From contig JARFXM010000009.1 in assembly GCA_029532625.1 (NCBI GenBank), positions 620,001 through 684,000 of the forward strand: a DNA stretch of 64,000 bases, read 5' to 3'. Source of the stretch: Lomentospora prolificans (taxonomy: Eukaryota; Ascomycota; Sordariomycetes; Microascales; Microascaceae). The notes beneath the pieces are model-generated. The model did no database searches. It was given only the letters and a program-made list of their open reading frames with translations, and was not told the origin of the DNA. Shown one piece after another: positions 1-10,856 of the stretch (positions are counted from its first letter, which is position 1; every line of letters starts with the position of its first letter). The translations under genes and the position numbers were made by a program.

Positions 1-125
1 CGTTCCCCCGAGGTACAACACCGACATTTCTTTCCCTTCCGCATTCCGCTATAAATAAATATCGCTTACACAATATCTTCAAGTAGAATTCCCTGCCCTG
101 TCCCCAGTTTCTTATGAATGTTGAC

Positions 126-169
126 GAGAGAGAGAGAGAGTGTGTGTGTGTGTATGTGTGTGTGAGTGA
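126..169. repeat. GA/GT microsatellite
   Basis: A run of GA dinucleotides (about 126-140) passes directly into a run of GT dinucleotides. It lies downstream of the stop codon of the ADAM gene. Simple repeat; no function inferred. Confidence 0.9.
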
Positions 170-284
170 GTCGGCTCACGCAAGACCCCGAAACGCCATC
201 CCGATGCTGCAAAAGCTGATAATGTCTCCCACTCAGTGGTGGCCAGACCCCTTGAATATACCCATAATCATGATGTCCAAAGGG

Positions 285-305
285 AAAAAAAAAAAAAAAA
301 AAAAA
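285..305. repeat. poly(A) tract, 21 nt
   Basis: Uninterrupted run of 21 A on the plus strand, about 150 nt downstream of the ADAM stop codon. On the gene's own strand it is a T tract. Simple repeat; length may vary or be affected by sequencing error. Confidence 0.9.
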
Positions 306-451
306 GAGAAAAGAAACATGAACATTGAGAACAAAACGAAACAGTGGAGGAATGTGATAAACCTGTATCAACCCAACCTGTCATACCAATGCCCCACAAT
401 TAAGAATGAGGCCACGAGCCAAAGCAAACAAGAAACGAGTACTCTCCTCCC

Positions 452-2962
452 CTAGGCGTATCTCGTACTTCTTCCTTGTCCGCCCCACTGTGGCTGGTAC
501 GGCTGGAACGCAGGATACGGAGGCGGTGGACCTGAGGCCGGTGGTGGGAAGGGACCAGGGCCGCGGGATTGTTGCATAGGTGCCGGCGACGACCCGGACA
601 TCATCGATGGCTCGCCTCTCTGCTGCGACCTAGGAATCGACCTCTGCGACTGGTTCGGTGCGCGCGGCCCGTATGCGCCCGCGAAGTTAGACCAGGCGTT
701 ATTGTTGTGGCTCGGTACTCCCATCATCGGCGGCACACCCTTGCGGCCGTTCTTCCTCATGGCCCGGCGGCGGCGGATCGACGAGAATATACACCAGCAG
801 ATGGCGATGACGATGAGCCCGCCGACGACGGAGACGACGGGGACAATAACTTTCTTGTTCTTGGTAAAGAACTCGCCCGCCTCCTTGATGAAGGAAGAGC
901 CTTGGCAGATGCCATTTTGGCACTTGCCGCCGCCGGGGCACGGTGTGCCGTCGAGGAAGTACTGATTCATGACCGAGCACTGGTTGGGCGCCGTCTGCGA
1001 TGAGCTGCAGCCGATCATGCACGCTGTCTCGTCACACGCCTTGACGTTGGTGATATTTTTGAACGATCCCATCATGGCTTGACACTGTAGGTCGCGAGAC
1101 GTACACTGGCCCGACGCGCAGGTTAGGCCATCCCCGTTGTCGCCGCAGGAGGCGCCGTCATCGAGGTGTGTGTCGCTGGGGCACGCGGCCGTTTCGCCTG
1201 AACACTTCTCCTCTGGATCGCAGAGTCCGGTGCTGGCCCGGCATACGGTGCCGGCGGAGGCAAATACACAGGTGTCGGTGCAGCACTCTTCATTGGCCGG
1301 ATCGCAGACCGAGTTCTCCGTGTACTTGCACGTCTCAGGGTCGCAGCACGAGTTTCCGGAACATCCTTGTTCTCCGCCACAGTCGCAGTCCTCGCCCGGC
1401 TCGACGATCCCGTTTCCGCACTGTTGGCCGGTAATAATGGGCACATCCTTGTTGTTCACAAGGCACCGGTCGGCCTGGCGGTTGACGGCAGCGCACACAT
1501 TGCCGATACTGCAGGGGGAGAAAGACTCGATGCCGCGGCCGGTAGAGGGATTCATGATGAACTCACCCTTGGCATCGCACGAGTTGGCGCTGAGGGGACA
1601 GCATCTCTGAGTGCTGGCATCGCCAGCGCTGCAGGTCGTGCTGGTGCAATCGTGGACAGCACCAAAAGTATGGCCGACCTCGTGAGCAATGACCTGCCAT
1701 TCGGTCTGAGTGCGCACGACTACATTGGTAGATGAGATGGTCTCATTTGCGCTGGAACCGTCGCCTTCGTTGGGACGAGACCCCTGCTGACAGACCTGAC
1801 CAAGCCACGCGAGGCCAACGGCGCTGTCCGTGTTACACGTGGTTAGGAGGGTCCAGAAGGCGTTTGTGTCCTCGGAACGGCCTCGCCACTCGGAAAACTT
1901 GCTGAGACGATCGGTGATGGTCACGCTGTTACTACAGGCGACATTCCAAGGTACAGCCTCGGTGGCGGTGGAGGGGCAGTCGGCGCTCAAAAGAGTAATG
2001 TTTTGAAGACCGAGGGTAATGTTAAAAGTGTTCTCGTACACGGCAGACGCGGCATTGATTTGCTGGATGATGTTTTCGCGTACTTCTTGCTCACTGTCAA
2101 ACTGCTTGCGGTAATTGCAGTCCGCAGCAACGCCAAGCAGGGCCACCTTTCGGGTCTTTGGGCAACCAGCTGTCGAGCCGATGTTGGCAATTAGATTAAT
2201 CCCGGCACCACCGCCACCGGCGGTGCTATCGGCTTGGCGGCCGAAGAGTGCGGGCGTCGAGATCTCGGCAAAATCGCCAGCAGCGCGAGAGTGGAGGCCG
2301 TAGTTGGCGTTGAACATCAAGTCGTCAGAACCGCAAGGAGCTCTGCCGAACAGTTCTCGTTTCCTGAGCTCATCATGGGGCTGCCAATGCTCGACAATGT
2401 CGGAATCGCGCCAGAGGACCATGTAGTCATCACTGGACGAGGTTGGCGGGCTTGGTAGGGGGTCTTCGGCGTGCTTCAATTTCATGTAGTTGGCAACAGT
2501 TTGAATGTGGTGGTGATCACCATGGAGGCGGAAGGCACCCTCGAAAATGGGATTCTTGCCATCGCGACGAAGCGTTATCCTGGCCCATCCGCCATTAACC
2601 CATTCCGCATCGTCCACAGATTTAGCATAGACGCTTCCGCGATAGACACGGTGACCCGCGCGGTCGACAGGATCCACGGCCCGAACACTGCCGTCAGCCT
2701 CGAGGTAGGTTACGTGGAGATCGCGAGGAAGAACATCGTGATTCGGTTCGAGGGACAGCCGTATCCTCTGTTCGCCAGGTATGGTAAACAATAATTCGAA
2801 CTTGGAGTTGGAGTTAATTTGTAGAGACGAAGACTGGATATTAGGATCTTGTAATGTGAACACGGTAGTGATCGGATTTCTGCTCGAGGAGTCGGCTTGC
2901 GAGGGTTGTACGAGTAGGGCAACGCTCGCAAAAGCAGCCGTCAACAGCCTCTGGAGGAGCAT
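452..2962 (-). CDS. ADM-B: ADAM-family zinc metalloprotease, type I membrane protein
   Basis: Single-exon gene of 836 residues. A hydrophobic signal peptide (about residues 1-23, ending near SQA) leads into a prodomain-like region. The reprolysin-type protease domain carries HEVGHTFGAVHDC (about 422-434), which keeps the full HExxHxxGxxHD zinc site. A cysteine-rich disintegrin domain follows from about 512 (start CGNGIVEPGEDCDC), with further cysteine-rich sequence to about 670. One transmembrane segment (about 700-722) precedes a basic stop-transfer and a proline/glutamine-rich cytoplasmic tail. The order is that of animal ADAM sheddases and of fungal ADM-B proteins. By family, it should act at the cell surface or in the secretory route and cut extracellular protein domains; substrates are not known from the sequence. 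The start is the only ATG placing a signal peptide at the N-terminus. All key residues are present. Confidence 0.93.
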   Translation of the reverse strand: MLLQRLLTAAFASVALLVQPSQADSSSRNPITTVFTLQDPNIQSSSLQINSNSKFELLFTIPGEQRIRLSLEPNHDVLPRDLHVTYLEADGSVRAVDPVDRAGHRVYRGSVYAKSVDDAEWVNGGWARITLRRDGKNPIFEGAFRLHGDHHHIQTVANYMKLKHAEDPLPSPPTSSSDDYMVLWRDSDIVEHWQPHDELRKRELFGRAPCGSDDLMFNANYGLHSRAAGDFAEISTPALFGRQADSTAGGGGAGINLIANIGSTAGCPKTRKVALLGVAADCNYRKQFDSEQEVRENIIQQINAASAVYENTFNITLGLQNITLLSADCPSTATEAVPWNVACSNSVTITDRLSKFSEWRGRSEDTNAFWTLLTTCNTDSAVGLAWLGQVCQQGSRPNEGDGSSANETISSTNVVVRTQTEWQVIAHEVGHTFGAVHDCTSTTCSAGDASTQRCCPLSANSCDAKGEFIMNPSTGRGIESFSPCSIGNVCAAVNRQADRCLVNNKDVPIITGQQCGNGIVEPGEDCDCGGEQGCSGNSCCDPETCKYTENSVCDPANEECCTDTCVFASAGTVCRASTGLCDPEEKCSGETAACPSDTHLDDGASCGDNGDGLTCASGQCTSRDLQCQAMMGSFKNITNVKACDETACMIGCSSSQTAPNQCSVMNQYFLDGTPCPGGGKCQNGICQGSSFIKEAGEFFTKNKKVIVPVVSVVGGLIVIAICWCIFSSIRRRRAMRKNGRKGVPPMMGVPSHNNNAWSNFAGAYGPRAPNQSQRSIPRSQQRGEPSMMSGSSPAPMQQSRGPGPFPPPASGPPPPYPAFQPYQPQWGGQGRSTRYA

Positions 2963-5900
2963 GGTTCTGGAAGTAAGGGGGGATGTAAGAGGAAAAAGGA
3001 CGAGTGAGGGGATAGTTTGTTGAGGTCCCTTAATTGGGAGGGACGAGTCGCGGTGGAGGTCCTATTGCATGGGTGATCGGGATTTTGCCAGCCACTTCAC
3101 AGCAAAAGGAAGATACAGAGAGAGAGTTTCGGAGACTCTGCGGCACAGAAGCGATTCTTTCTCGGCTCGAAAGAATCAGGAGCTGCCAAACAATCTGTAG
3201 TTCGGCGTGGGATAAAGAATGTCGAGATGCGGCAAAGGGGGCGCCTGTGGTCAAGCGTGAGCCACTGTGATACTTTCCGTTCCGGTGTCTCAATGCGCAA
3301 AAGCAATATCGGTTTCGTTCGAACGTGAGTTCTGAGTTTCGTTCGTTTCTTTCCGGGGGATTGACTGATTGTGCTTCCGGAAGAGAGGACGAGTAGAGGA
3401 TAGATGCTAGGCTCTAGACATTAAGAGACTGAAGGGGTGATACACAACGTCAACGAAGGACTAAAATTTGGAAGATGAAACTGGCGGAAAGCGAGGTTGT
3501 GAGAGAAAGGGCGGCTCTCGGAACGAGGAGGCTGTATTATCTACTAGACGCAAAAGAGGGGGATAGAAAACTAATCACGAACGAAGACAGGTAAAAAGGA
3601 TTCCATAACAGAGGTGGAGCGATGTGGGAGGGAAAGTCGGCGTTGGGGATGGGCCAGCCGGGAAGAAGAGTGCCGCACTTGGCAGAAAGAGTGGCGAAGC
3701 CAGGCTTGTGGAGGAGTTGGGGAGGATTGAGGGATGGATGGATGGTGTAATGCACGTCGGCAACTTGGAAGGCAAGATTGTTTCTGGGTCGGACGTGCCA
3801 GTAGCAGCAGCAAAAGGAAAACAGCCAAGAAGGGCGGAGTGTTCTGGCGGGCTTGGTAGTATCAGGAAGGGTACTTTAGTACTTGTAGGGGCTACGAGGG
3901 CGTGGGCGTTTATTGTCGAGAGTGCCCGACGCTGGCTGGCTGGCCATCCAAGTGCCAGCTGCTATTTCTGTAGTGGAGTGTCAGTGGGTGCTTTATTGCA
4001 CTATACGCCAGTACCTGGGGTCGGAGCCAGTGATTGATCAATTCCAATTGGGGGCGGTAATACTTGCTAATCCTCTGCTGACGCCACGCGTTTAGTACCT
4101 CACGAATTGGGTTGACAGCCTGCCATACTGTGCTCTATTTGCTCATAATTCGTACCCACCTTTCAGGAGAAGAGGATATGTGAATATGATACAAAGCATG
4201 GCTTTTTACTTCTTGATTTTACTGTAAGGAAGCAACCTATTGATCTCTTCTCTCCAGACCCTGCATGTTGTCACGATTGTTCACCCTAGGCGCGTCAGAC
4301 CCTTGGCAGTTCAAAGCGAATCTGACCCTCAGGCTCATGCCCCTGCAAAAGGAGAGGAGGGAAACGAAGGTCAACTAGTTTGCCGCTCGAGATAGAGGGC
4401 TCGGTCGCCTCCTGTTTCAAAGTCGAGGGGAAGGCTCTCATGGCTGATACAGCGGGCTGGCTGTACCACGACGATGGAGGAGCAAGCAGTGCCAAGGGAC
4501 CATGACCACCCTACCGAATATGCACTGGGTACAACCGGAATGCACGGGACAAAAGCATCTTGGCAAAGGTATCTCGTACCAATTCTGGCACTGCTTGATG
4601 GTATTTTTACTCACTTGAGCAATGTACTTCGTATCTTGATACTCTTTGTCAATCGGTGACCTCGCAAGAGCCTCAAAAAGGTCCGATGCATATTACGAAT
4701 TATCCTGCTGATCGTCTTTCTACTAGACCCGTAAAATTGGGAATCGCATCCCGGTGCAGATGGATAAGGGAAGCGTCTTTTGTTTGAAGAAAGCGAGCGG
4801 CTGGCTCTCTTCGCAGGCGCCTAGATCAATTGATGCGCGGGCTGTTTATGTATTGATGCAGGATCCAGAAAAACCCGGGGTCGATTGGCCGAGAGGAACC
4901 TGTTGGCGAAAGAACCGTATCGAACATGCTAAGAGCATGGCGACTCGGGGGTTGCTGCGCATTTTTTTTTTCCCTTTCTTTTTCCTACTCAATCTCTCTC
5001 ATCAGGACGGAGTAATCCTTCCCACAGTCTGGTCAGCATTTAACAGGCCCGTTTTAAAGTCAGCGCGTGCAGCTGCGGATTGGAACCCCAGGCCAAACGA
5101 AGACCGTAATCATAGGAGTAGGAGCTTGTGCGCCCGTCTTACTGGTCCATAGTCCCCAGGAATCCGAAAGGCTCCGTCGCAACGTATCCAGGTTCCAGAC
5201 GTGCCGGAGAAAGCGTGAATCTGGAAGGAGGGATGACATGGACATCTCCCGCATCTTTTTTTAGGCCCTTTGCGCCAAATACGTGGGTTTAAGCCACGAT
5301 TTGGGCAAGGCTGGCTCTCTACTAGTGTATGAGTACAAAGTACCGGACAGTGTGCCAGATCAGCCTGGCCTTTGTTCTCGTCTTTCTTCTCAAGATAGAG
5401 TCGCACTCAACCTCTCCGCACAGACTGCTGACGTTTTCAAGGGTTGCTTTACCCCCAAATTCAAGTTCGTTGCCTTTTACTTCATGCTCTTCATAATACT
5501 GTCTGGCCAGGCCTTTACCATTTGGTAGTGTCCTGTTTCAGGACCGAGCAAGGGTTTGACTGCCGAAAGTGTGTTTCTGTCCCCTGTTGCTTTTGCTTTG
5601 ATCTCATTAGCTGCCTGGCCAGCGCGCTCCTTTTCGTCTGAGAAGGTAAACGTTGGCTTGTGTCCCCCTTGCAGATGCCAGTTCCAGTTGGCGCCCAGCT
5701 TGGACGGAACAGTTGGGATTTTCTTTATCAGCTGGCGACGAGGTGCGGGAGGTCTCAGTCTCCGACGCGAGATCTGGGGTATTTTGCGACGCGAGTCTCT
5801 CAAAAAGGGCTTCGACCTTGACTCAGCGCAACAAGAGGGATGAGGAAAAAAAGCAGCGCCGTCCACATCTCCCCAGGAACACGGAACCCCATTGTTCTAG

Positions 5901-7114
5901 TAGTAGCCTAGCGTCAACTGCCCTCTCTACCAGACAAAACTAGCGCTCAAATGGTTTTCTCTGGCTTGTAGAATACATTGATGGCTGGCTAGCCGGCCTA
6001 GCAGTTGTTGCTAAGGACCGGCAGCCATTGTTATTAACAGCCCCCGTTCGGATAGATTCCACATTTCCCGAAACGGCAATCCTACCAAGAGAAAGTCGTC
6101 GTCATCACTACCTTTGTACTTCGTTTTCTTCCCTGGCTCTTTTTTTTTTTTGTCAGCTGGCGATTTTTAACAATCCTCCCATTTCACCCAACAAAAAAGA
6201 AGCTGGAGGTTGGGCATCCCTCCCAAACCAAAGACTAATAATATAATAGCGCCAAGTTGGTGTGCCGTCCGCTCCTTTCGTTGGCCAGCCATTGAAGCAA
6301 TGGATAGTTAGTTCGTTATGTAGCAGCTCGGAGAATCCGCCTCGTCCACAAGGCTTTAGTCTCTCTTATCCTGTGTTTTCATCGTTTGCCCGGTTGATCT
6401 TCTTTGATATTATTGAAAGCGGACAGGTGTATGTATCTTAGCAATGGAGGCCGCTTGATGAGACGAAAAGAGGTTCGATACAATCTTGAAAGCAGGATGA
6501 CTCCTTTTTCACGGCTTTGATCAATGCCACCCAAGCTTGCCGAGATCTTTTCTTGATCTATCATATTACTCCGTCCACTTGTCACCGCCAAGCGCACGCC
6601 ACATTACCCAGCACCTCCATTCTCTGCTTGCCAAAGTCACCCCGCCAGGCATCAAAAGTTCTGAGCCGCCAGCCGCCTGGTTTGCTCCATCAAACCAAAC
6701 CAAATCTAATGCACCACCAACGTCGAGCCAGCCCCGATGCCCGGGCGAGGCGTCAACACGGCACTTGCCGCCTGTCCCAGGAAACCCTTGGTTCTCAATG
6801 CCAACCTGACTTGGCAAACGCACGCCTCTGCGAAACTCTTGTAATTATTAGCTCGTAAATCCGTTGATGGTTTAAACCTGATCTCGCTCACTCAAACTCG
6901 AATCCAACCCAGTCATCATCCATATACTCCGTAACACGATATTCTCACATCACCACTCCCAACTCAGCCTCCCCCAGTTCAGCTCTGTCCATCACAACCC
7001 CAAAGCCTAGTACTCCTCGTAACTATCCTCGCCACCGTCTCCGCCTACACCGTGACTCCCCGATATCAACCTCGTAAAACATCCCGCCAGCCACTCCCTC
7101 ATAGTAAAGAGACC

Positions 7115-7139
<25 letters not shown>
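7115..7139. repeat. poly(A) tract, 25 nt
   Basis: Uninterrupted run of 25 A in the gene-free region downstream of acetyl-CoA synthetase. Simple repeat. Confidence 0.9.
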
Positions 7140-7146
<7 letters not shown>

Positions 7147-7358
7147 CAACCCCTATCCGGCCCGGATCTCTGTTCGTCATCGTTCTCTTCTCCTGGCAGC
7201 TTTGCGCGTCTCATCCATTCGTCAACCTGCTGACACATGCACACATGCGCTGTCCAAAGCTCGTCCAAAGACTGCCTCATCAAACCCTTCTTGCAGGAAT
7301 CTTGACCGGGATTTTCTTCTCCTCTCTTTGCTCCTCCTAGAGTCTCGATATATCGGGT

Positions 7359-7381
7359 CCCCCCCCCCCCCCCCCCCCCCC
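7359..7381. repeat. poly(C) tract, 23 nt
   Basis: Uninterrupted run of 23 C, about 220 nt from the A25 tract. Long G/C homopolymers are uncommon and are capable of forming G-rich structures on the minus strand. The length should be treated with care because such runs are error-prone in sequencing. Confidence 0.9.
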
Positions 7382-7862
7382 ATCTAGCGTAGCTGGTCAC
7401 TCAAAAGCCAACATTTCGTATAAGATGGGACACTCTCAAGAACACAGACTTTTGTCTCGAGCCGGATTGGTACAAGAGATAACCGGGTCCGGCCCGAGTT
7501 CCACTGGGCGAATGTGAAAGAGTATCGCATACTTACACTCTTAGCCAAGGCAACAAGGGATGTAAAGAAGAAAGACTTTGAATATAGCCTCGGATCGTCA
7601 TTGAACTTGCCTGTTTGACCTATCGACCTACTGTCCCGGTCCAGCTTCGCTCCCGATCCCCAACCCCCTGTGCACCTGCTCTTACCACCATCATCGCTTG
7701 TTGGTTTTTCAGACTCGACTTCTCAAACCTCCGCCGTCCATGAACATAAAACGTGGTATTAAGAATGGACAAAAAAAAATGAAACTCCCAATCTCGCTTT
7801 CCCAGAACAGTACCGAAGAGAGAGAAAACCCAACAAATACATCGTGGTTATCATCCGATTAA

Positions 7863-10856
7863 TTACTTCCTGCGGCTCTCATGTACAATATCGATGATCT
7901 TTGGTACAATGGTGGGGTCAGATAGCTGTAAAGAGAGCGATAGACGTTAGCATTAGATCGACGCCCAAGCCGCGATGCGGGAGAAGAGAGGAGAGAGACG
8001 GGCCAAGGGCTACACATACCGTGGTGATGTCGCCGAGCTGGTCCTCCTCGCCAGCGAGAATCTTCCTCAAGATACGGCGCATAATCTTGCCGGAGCGGGT
8101 CTTGGGGAGATCGGGAACAATGTAGACGGCCTTGGGAGCAGCGAAGGGACCAATGCTCCTTCGGACCTGCATGATGAATTCCTTGCGGAGAGCGTCGGTC
8201 ACATCATTAACCTCCTTGACGGAAACGAAGGCATTGACGGCCTGGCCAGTGAGTTCATCCTGGACACCGACAACAGCAGCCTCAGCCACATTGTGGTGCT
8301 CGATAAGAGCTGCCTCAATCTCGGCAGTGGATAGACGATGACCGCTAACGTTGACAACGTCGTCAACACGGCCACGGATCCAATAGTAGCCCTCGTGATC
8401 ACGGCCAGCACCATCGCCGGTGAACTACGGGCGAAGAATGTTAGTCAACCATCCCCACTACCGGCTACAAGAGGGAGTCCTCCACTTACGTAGTAGCCCT
8501 TGTAAACATCGAAGTAGGTCTCCATGTATCGCTTATGCGCACCGTAGACGGTACGGGCCATGCTGGGCCAGGGCTGCTTGAAGGCAAGCACGCCCTCGAC
8601 ATCGTTTCCGTTAATTTCCTCGCCACTGACGGGGTCGATGATGGCGGGCTCGATACCGAAGAAGGGGAGGGAGGCGCTGCCAGGCTTGGTCGGGGTAACG
8701 CTCGCCAAGGGGGTGATGACGTGGGAGCCAGTCTCGGTTTGCCAGTAAGTCTGCGTCACAGAATAAGTCAGCCAGAGGGAACTTGGAACAGTCTTTTCTT
8801 TAGCTCAAGAAAATCCATTCAACTTACATCAATGACCTGGCATTTGGACTTGCCGACAACTTCGAAGTACCACTTCCAGACCTCGGCGGCAATGGGCTCA
8901 CCGACGGTACCAAGGACACGGAGCCTAGCCATTTCGTTGCGGACGTGATGGTCGCCAGCACGCTTGAGGAGACGGAGCGCCGTAGGGGCGACGTAGAAGT
9001 GCGAGACCTGATGCTTTTCGATGATATCCCAGTACCTGGAGAAGTTGGGATACGCCGGGGTACCTTCGAAGACGACGGTAGTCACACCAAGCAAGAGAGG
9101 AGCATAGACGACATAGGTGTGGCCAGTGATCCAACCGACATCACCACCGCAGAAGTGGACATCGCCGGGGTGGAGGTCGAAGACGTACTTGCCGGTGGCG
9201 GCAGCGCCTATGAGGTAACCTCCGGTGGTGTGCATGACACCCTTGGGCTTACCAGTAGAACCAGAGGTGTAGAGAAGGAACATGGGGTCCTCCGAGTTGA
9301 CAGGCTCGGGGGCGAGGTACGAGGGCCACTTCTCCGCCTGCTCGTGCCACCAGAAGTCACGACCCTCGGTCCAGGGAATCTCGGCGCCGGTACGCTTGTA
9401 GACGAGGACGTTCTTGACGTCGGGGCACTGCTTCAAGGCATCATCAACGATCTTCTTGGTGCCAATGAGCTTGCCACCACGGCGGCCTTCGTCAGTAGTG
9501 ATGACGACCTTGGAGTTGGCGTCGATGATGCGGTCGCGAAGGGAGTCGGCGGAGAAACCGGCAAAGACGACGGAATGGACGGCGCCGATACGAACGCAAG
9601 CAAGGAGAGCGACAACGGCCTCGGGAATCATGGGCAAGTAGATGGCAACGGTATCGCCCTTGCGGACACCCATCTGTTTGAGAACCCACGCGGTCTTGGA
9701 GACCTGGCGAAGGAGTTCGCCGAAGGTTACGACGCGGCCGTCACCAGGCTCATCAGCCTCATAAATGATAGCAGGCCTATTGGGGTCCTCGAACGCGTGT
9801 CGGTCGACGCAGTTGTACGAGGCATTGAGCTCGCCCTCAACAAACCAGGCATTGTCGCCTCCGGAGAGGGAGCCGGCGTGGACGGTCTGGAAGTCGCGCG
9901 ACCACGAGAGAAGCTCACGGGCCTGACGACCCCAGAACTGCTTGGGCTGGCGAATGGACTCGGTGTAAAGCCTCTGGTAGTGCTCAAGACCTAAACCATT
10001 GGTGGTTAGCACGTCAATCGGGAAATTAGAACCATGGCGCGCTGTGAGATGAGTGAGGGAGGGGCTCAATGCGCCGCTGGGTGATGGTGGGTCGCGGGCC
10101 GCCAAATGTTTGAAAGCTCGTTGGCCGAAGCTGGCAAGATGGTGGGGTTGGGGCAATTGAATTTTGGGGCGATATTTTCGGGGTTACTTACCCATAAGGT
10201 GGGGTTTAGAGGGGTGCCCTGCAAGGGGAAGCTGTTAGTAAAATCCGTGCAAATGACATTTACCCAAAAGAGCTTCCATGTTTCCGGCCCAGTGCCACGC
10301 TAGCGATTGCGACATGGCCGAGTCAAGCCAACCGCTAGCAGGCGGAGGCTTGTCCCGGGCTGCTACAATGTACCCGGATCAAGGGATAAAAAATTCCAAA
10401 AAAAGTCGTGCACGCGAATTGGGCCATTGGGGGAACTGCTAGAAGCTTCATTGAAGCTCGCAGCGTAAAAACAGCGGGGAGGGAAAGAAAGCGGAGCAAA
10501 TAGAAGGAACTCGTAGGTTCCCATGCGTCTACCAGCACGCGTTTCCAAATGACCGTGCATGATTGATGGATCACTTACTCTTAAACATCTCTTCGGGAGG
10601 GTCTAGGACAAAGGTAAAAATCGTTAGCAACGGTTCCACCTGCTGGGATTTGCGCCCGCCGACGTCGGCACTCTGCAAATTGCCACGGCTCCGGCGATTA
10701 GGCCAAAGGGAAAGCGGTCTTACGGTGAGTCTCGACGAGGTGAGCTTCTACAACGACAGCACCAGCGGGGGGCTCGGCAGCCTTGGTCGCCGCAGGAGCA
10801 ACGACGCCGTTGGATTGCGCCGCGGGAGCGACAGCTGCTTGCGCGGCATCGGCCAT
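7863..10856 (-). CDS. ACS1: acetyl-CoA synthetase (acetate-CoA ligase, AMP-forming)
   Basis: Makes acetyl-CoA from acetate, ATP and CoA; needed for growth on acetate and for acetyl-CoA supply to cytosol and nucleus. The model has seven exons, all phase-consistent: 10724-10856, 10579-10602, 10192-10218, 8828-9990, 8490-8750, 8020-8424 and 7863-7925, giving 691 residues (family about 650-720). The AMP-binding signature YTSGSTGKPKGV lies at about 302-313, and the C-terminal PKTRSGKIMRRIL holds the catalytic, acetylation-regulated lysine near 648. The N-terminal leader is Ala/Pro-rich and low in complexity. Two very small exons (24 and 27 nt) encode the conserved HHPPEEMFK and HPSKPHL leader segments; without them the N-terminus would be lost. 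The start is the first ATG in frame with that leader (MADAAQ). No clear mitochondrial signal. The long plus-strand open frame opposite exon 4 is a codon-bias shadow. Confidence 0.96.

Larger units (their letters stand above)
1..451. other. window edge and ADAM 3' flank
   Basis: No gene is supported here. The stretch holds the microsatellite and A tract listed separately and is probably the 3' UTR and downstream flank of the ADAM gene. The short open frames in it are low-complexity translations of the repeats. Confidence 0.6.
2963..7862. other. long intergenic region without supported gene
   Basis: This 4.9 kb lies between the ADAM start and the end of acetyl-CoA synthetase. The open frames are short, overlap on both strands, and show no family match or splice-linked continuation. 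It contains the ADAM promoter on its left side, the A25 and C23 tracts near 7.1-7.4 kb, and the 3' flank of acetyl-CoA synthetase on its right. A non-coding RNA cannot be excluded. Confidence 0.5.

Noticed and set aside
8945..9994. 349-codon plus-strand open frame opposite acetyl-CoA synthetase
   Set aside because: It is the mirror of a strongly codon-biased exon and its translation is a low-order mix of Gly, Asp, Val and Leu with no domain. The minus strand has the clear enzyme.
10103..10156. Alternative mitochondrial N-terminus for acetyl-CoA synthetase from intron 3
   Set aside because: The open frame has no ATG before the exon, and the spliced leader matches the family.
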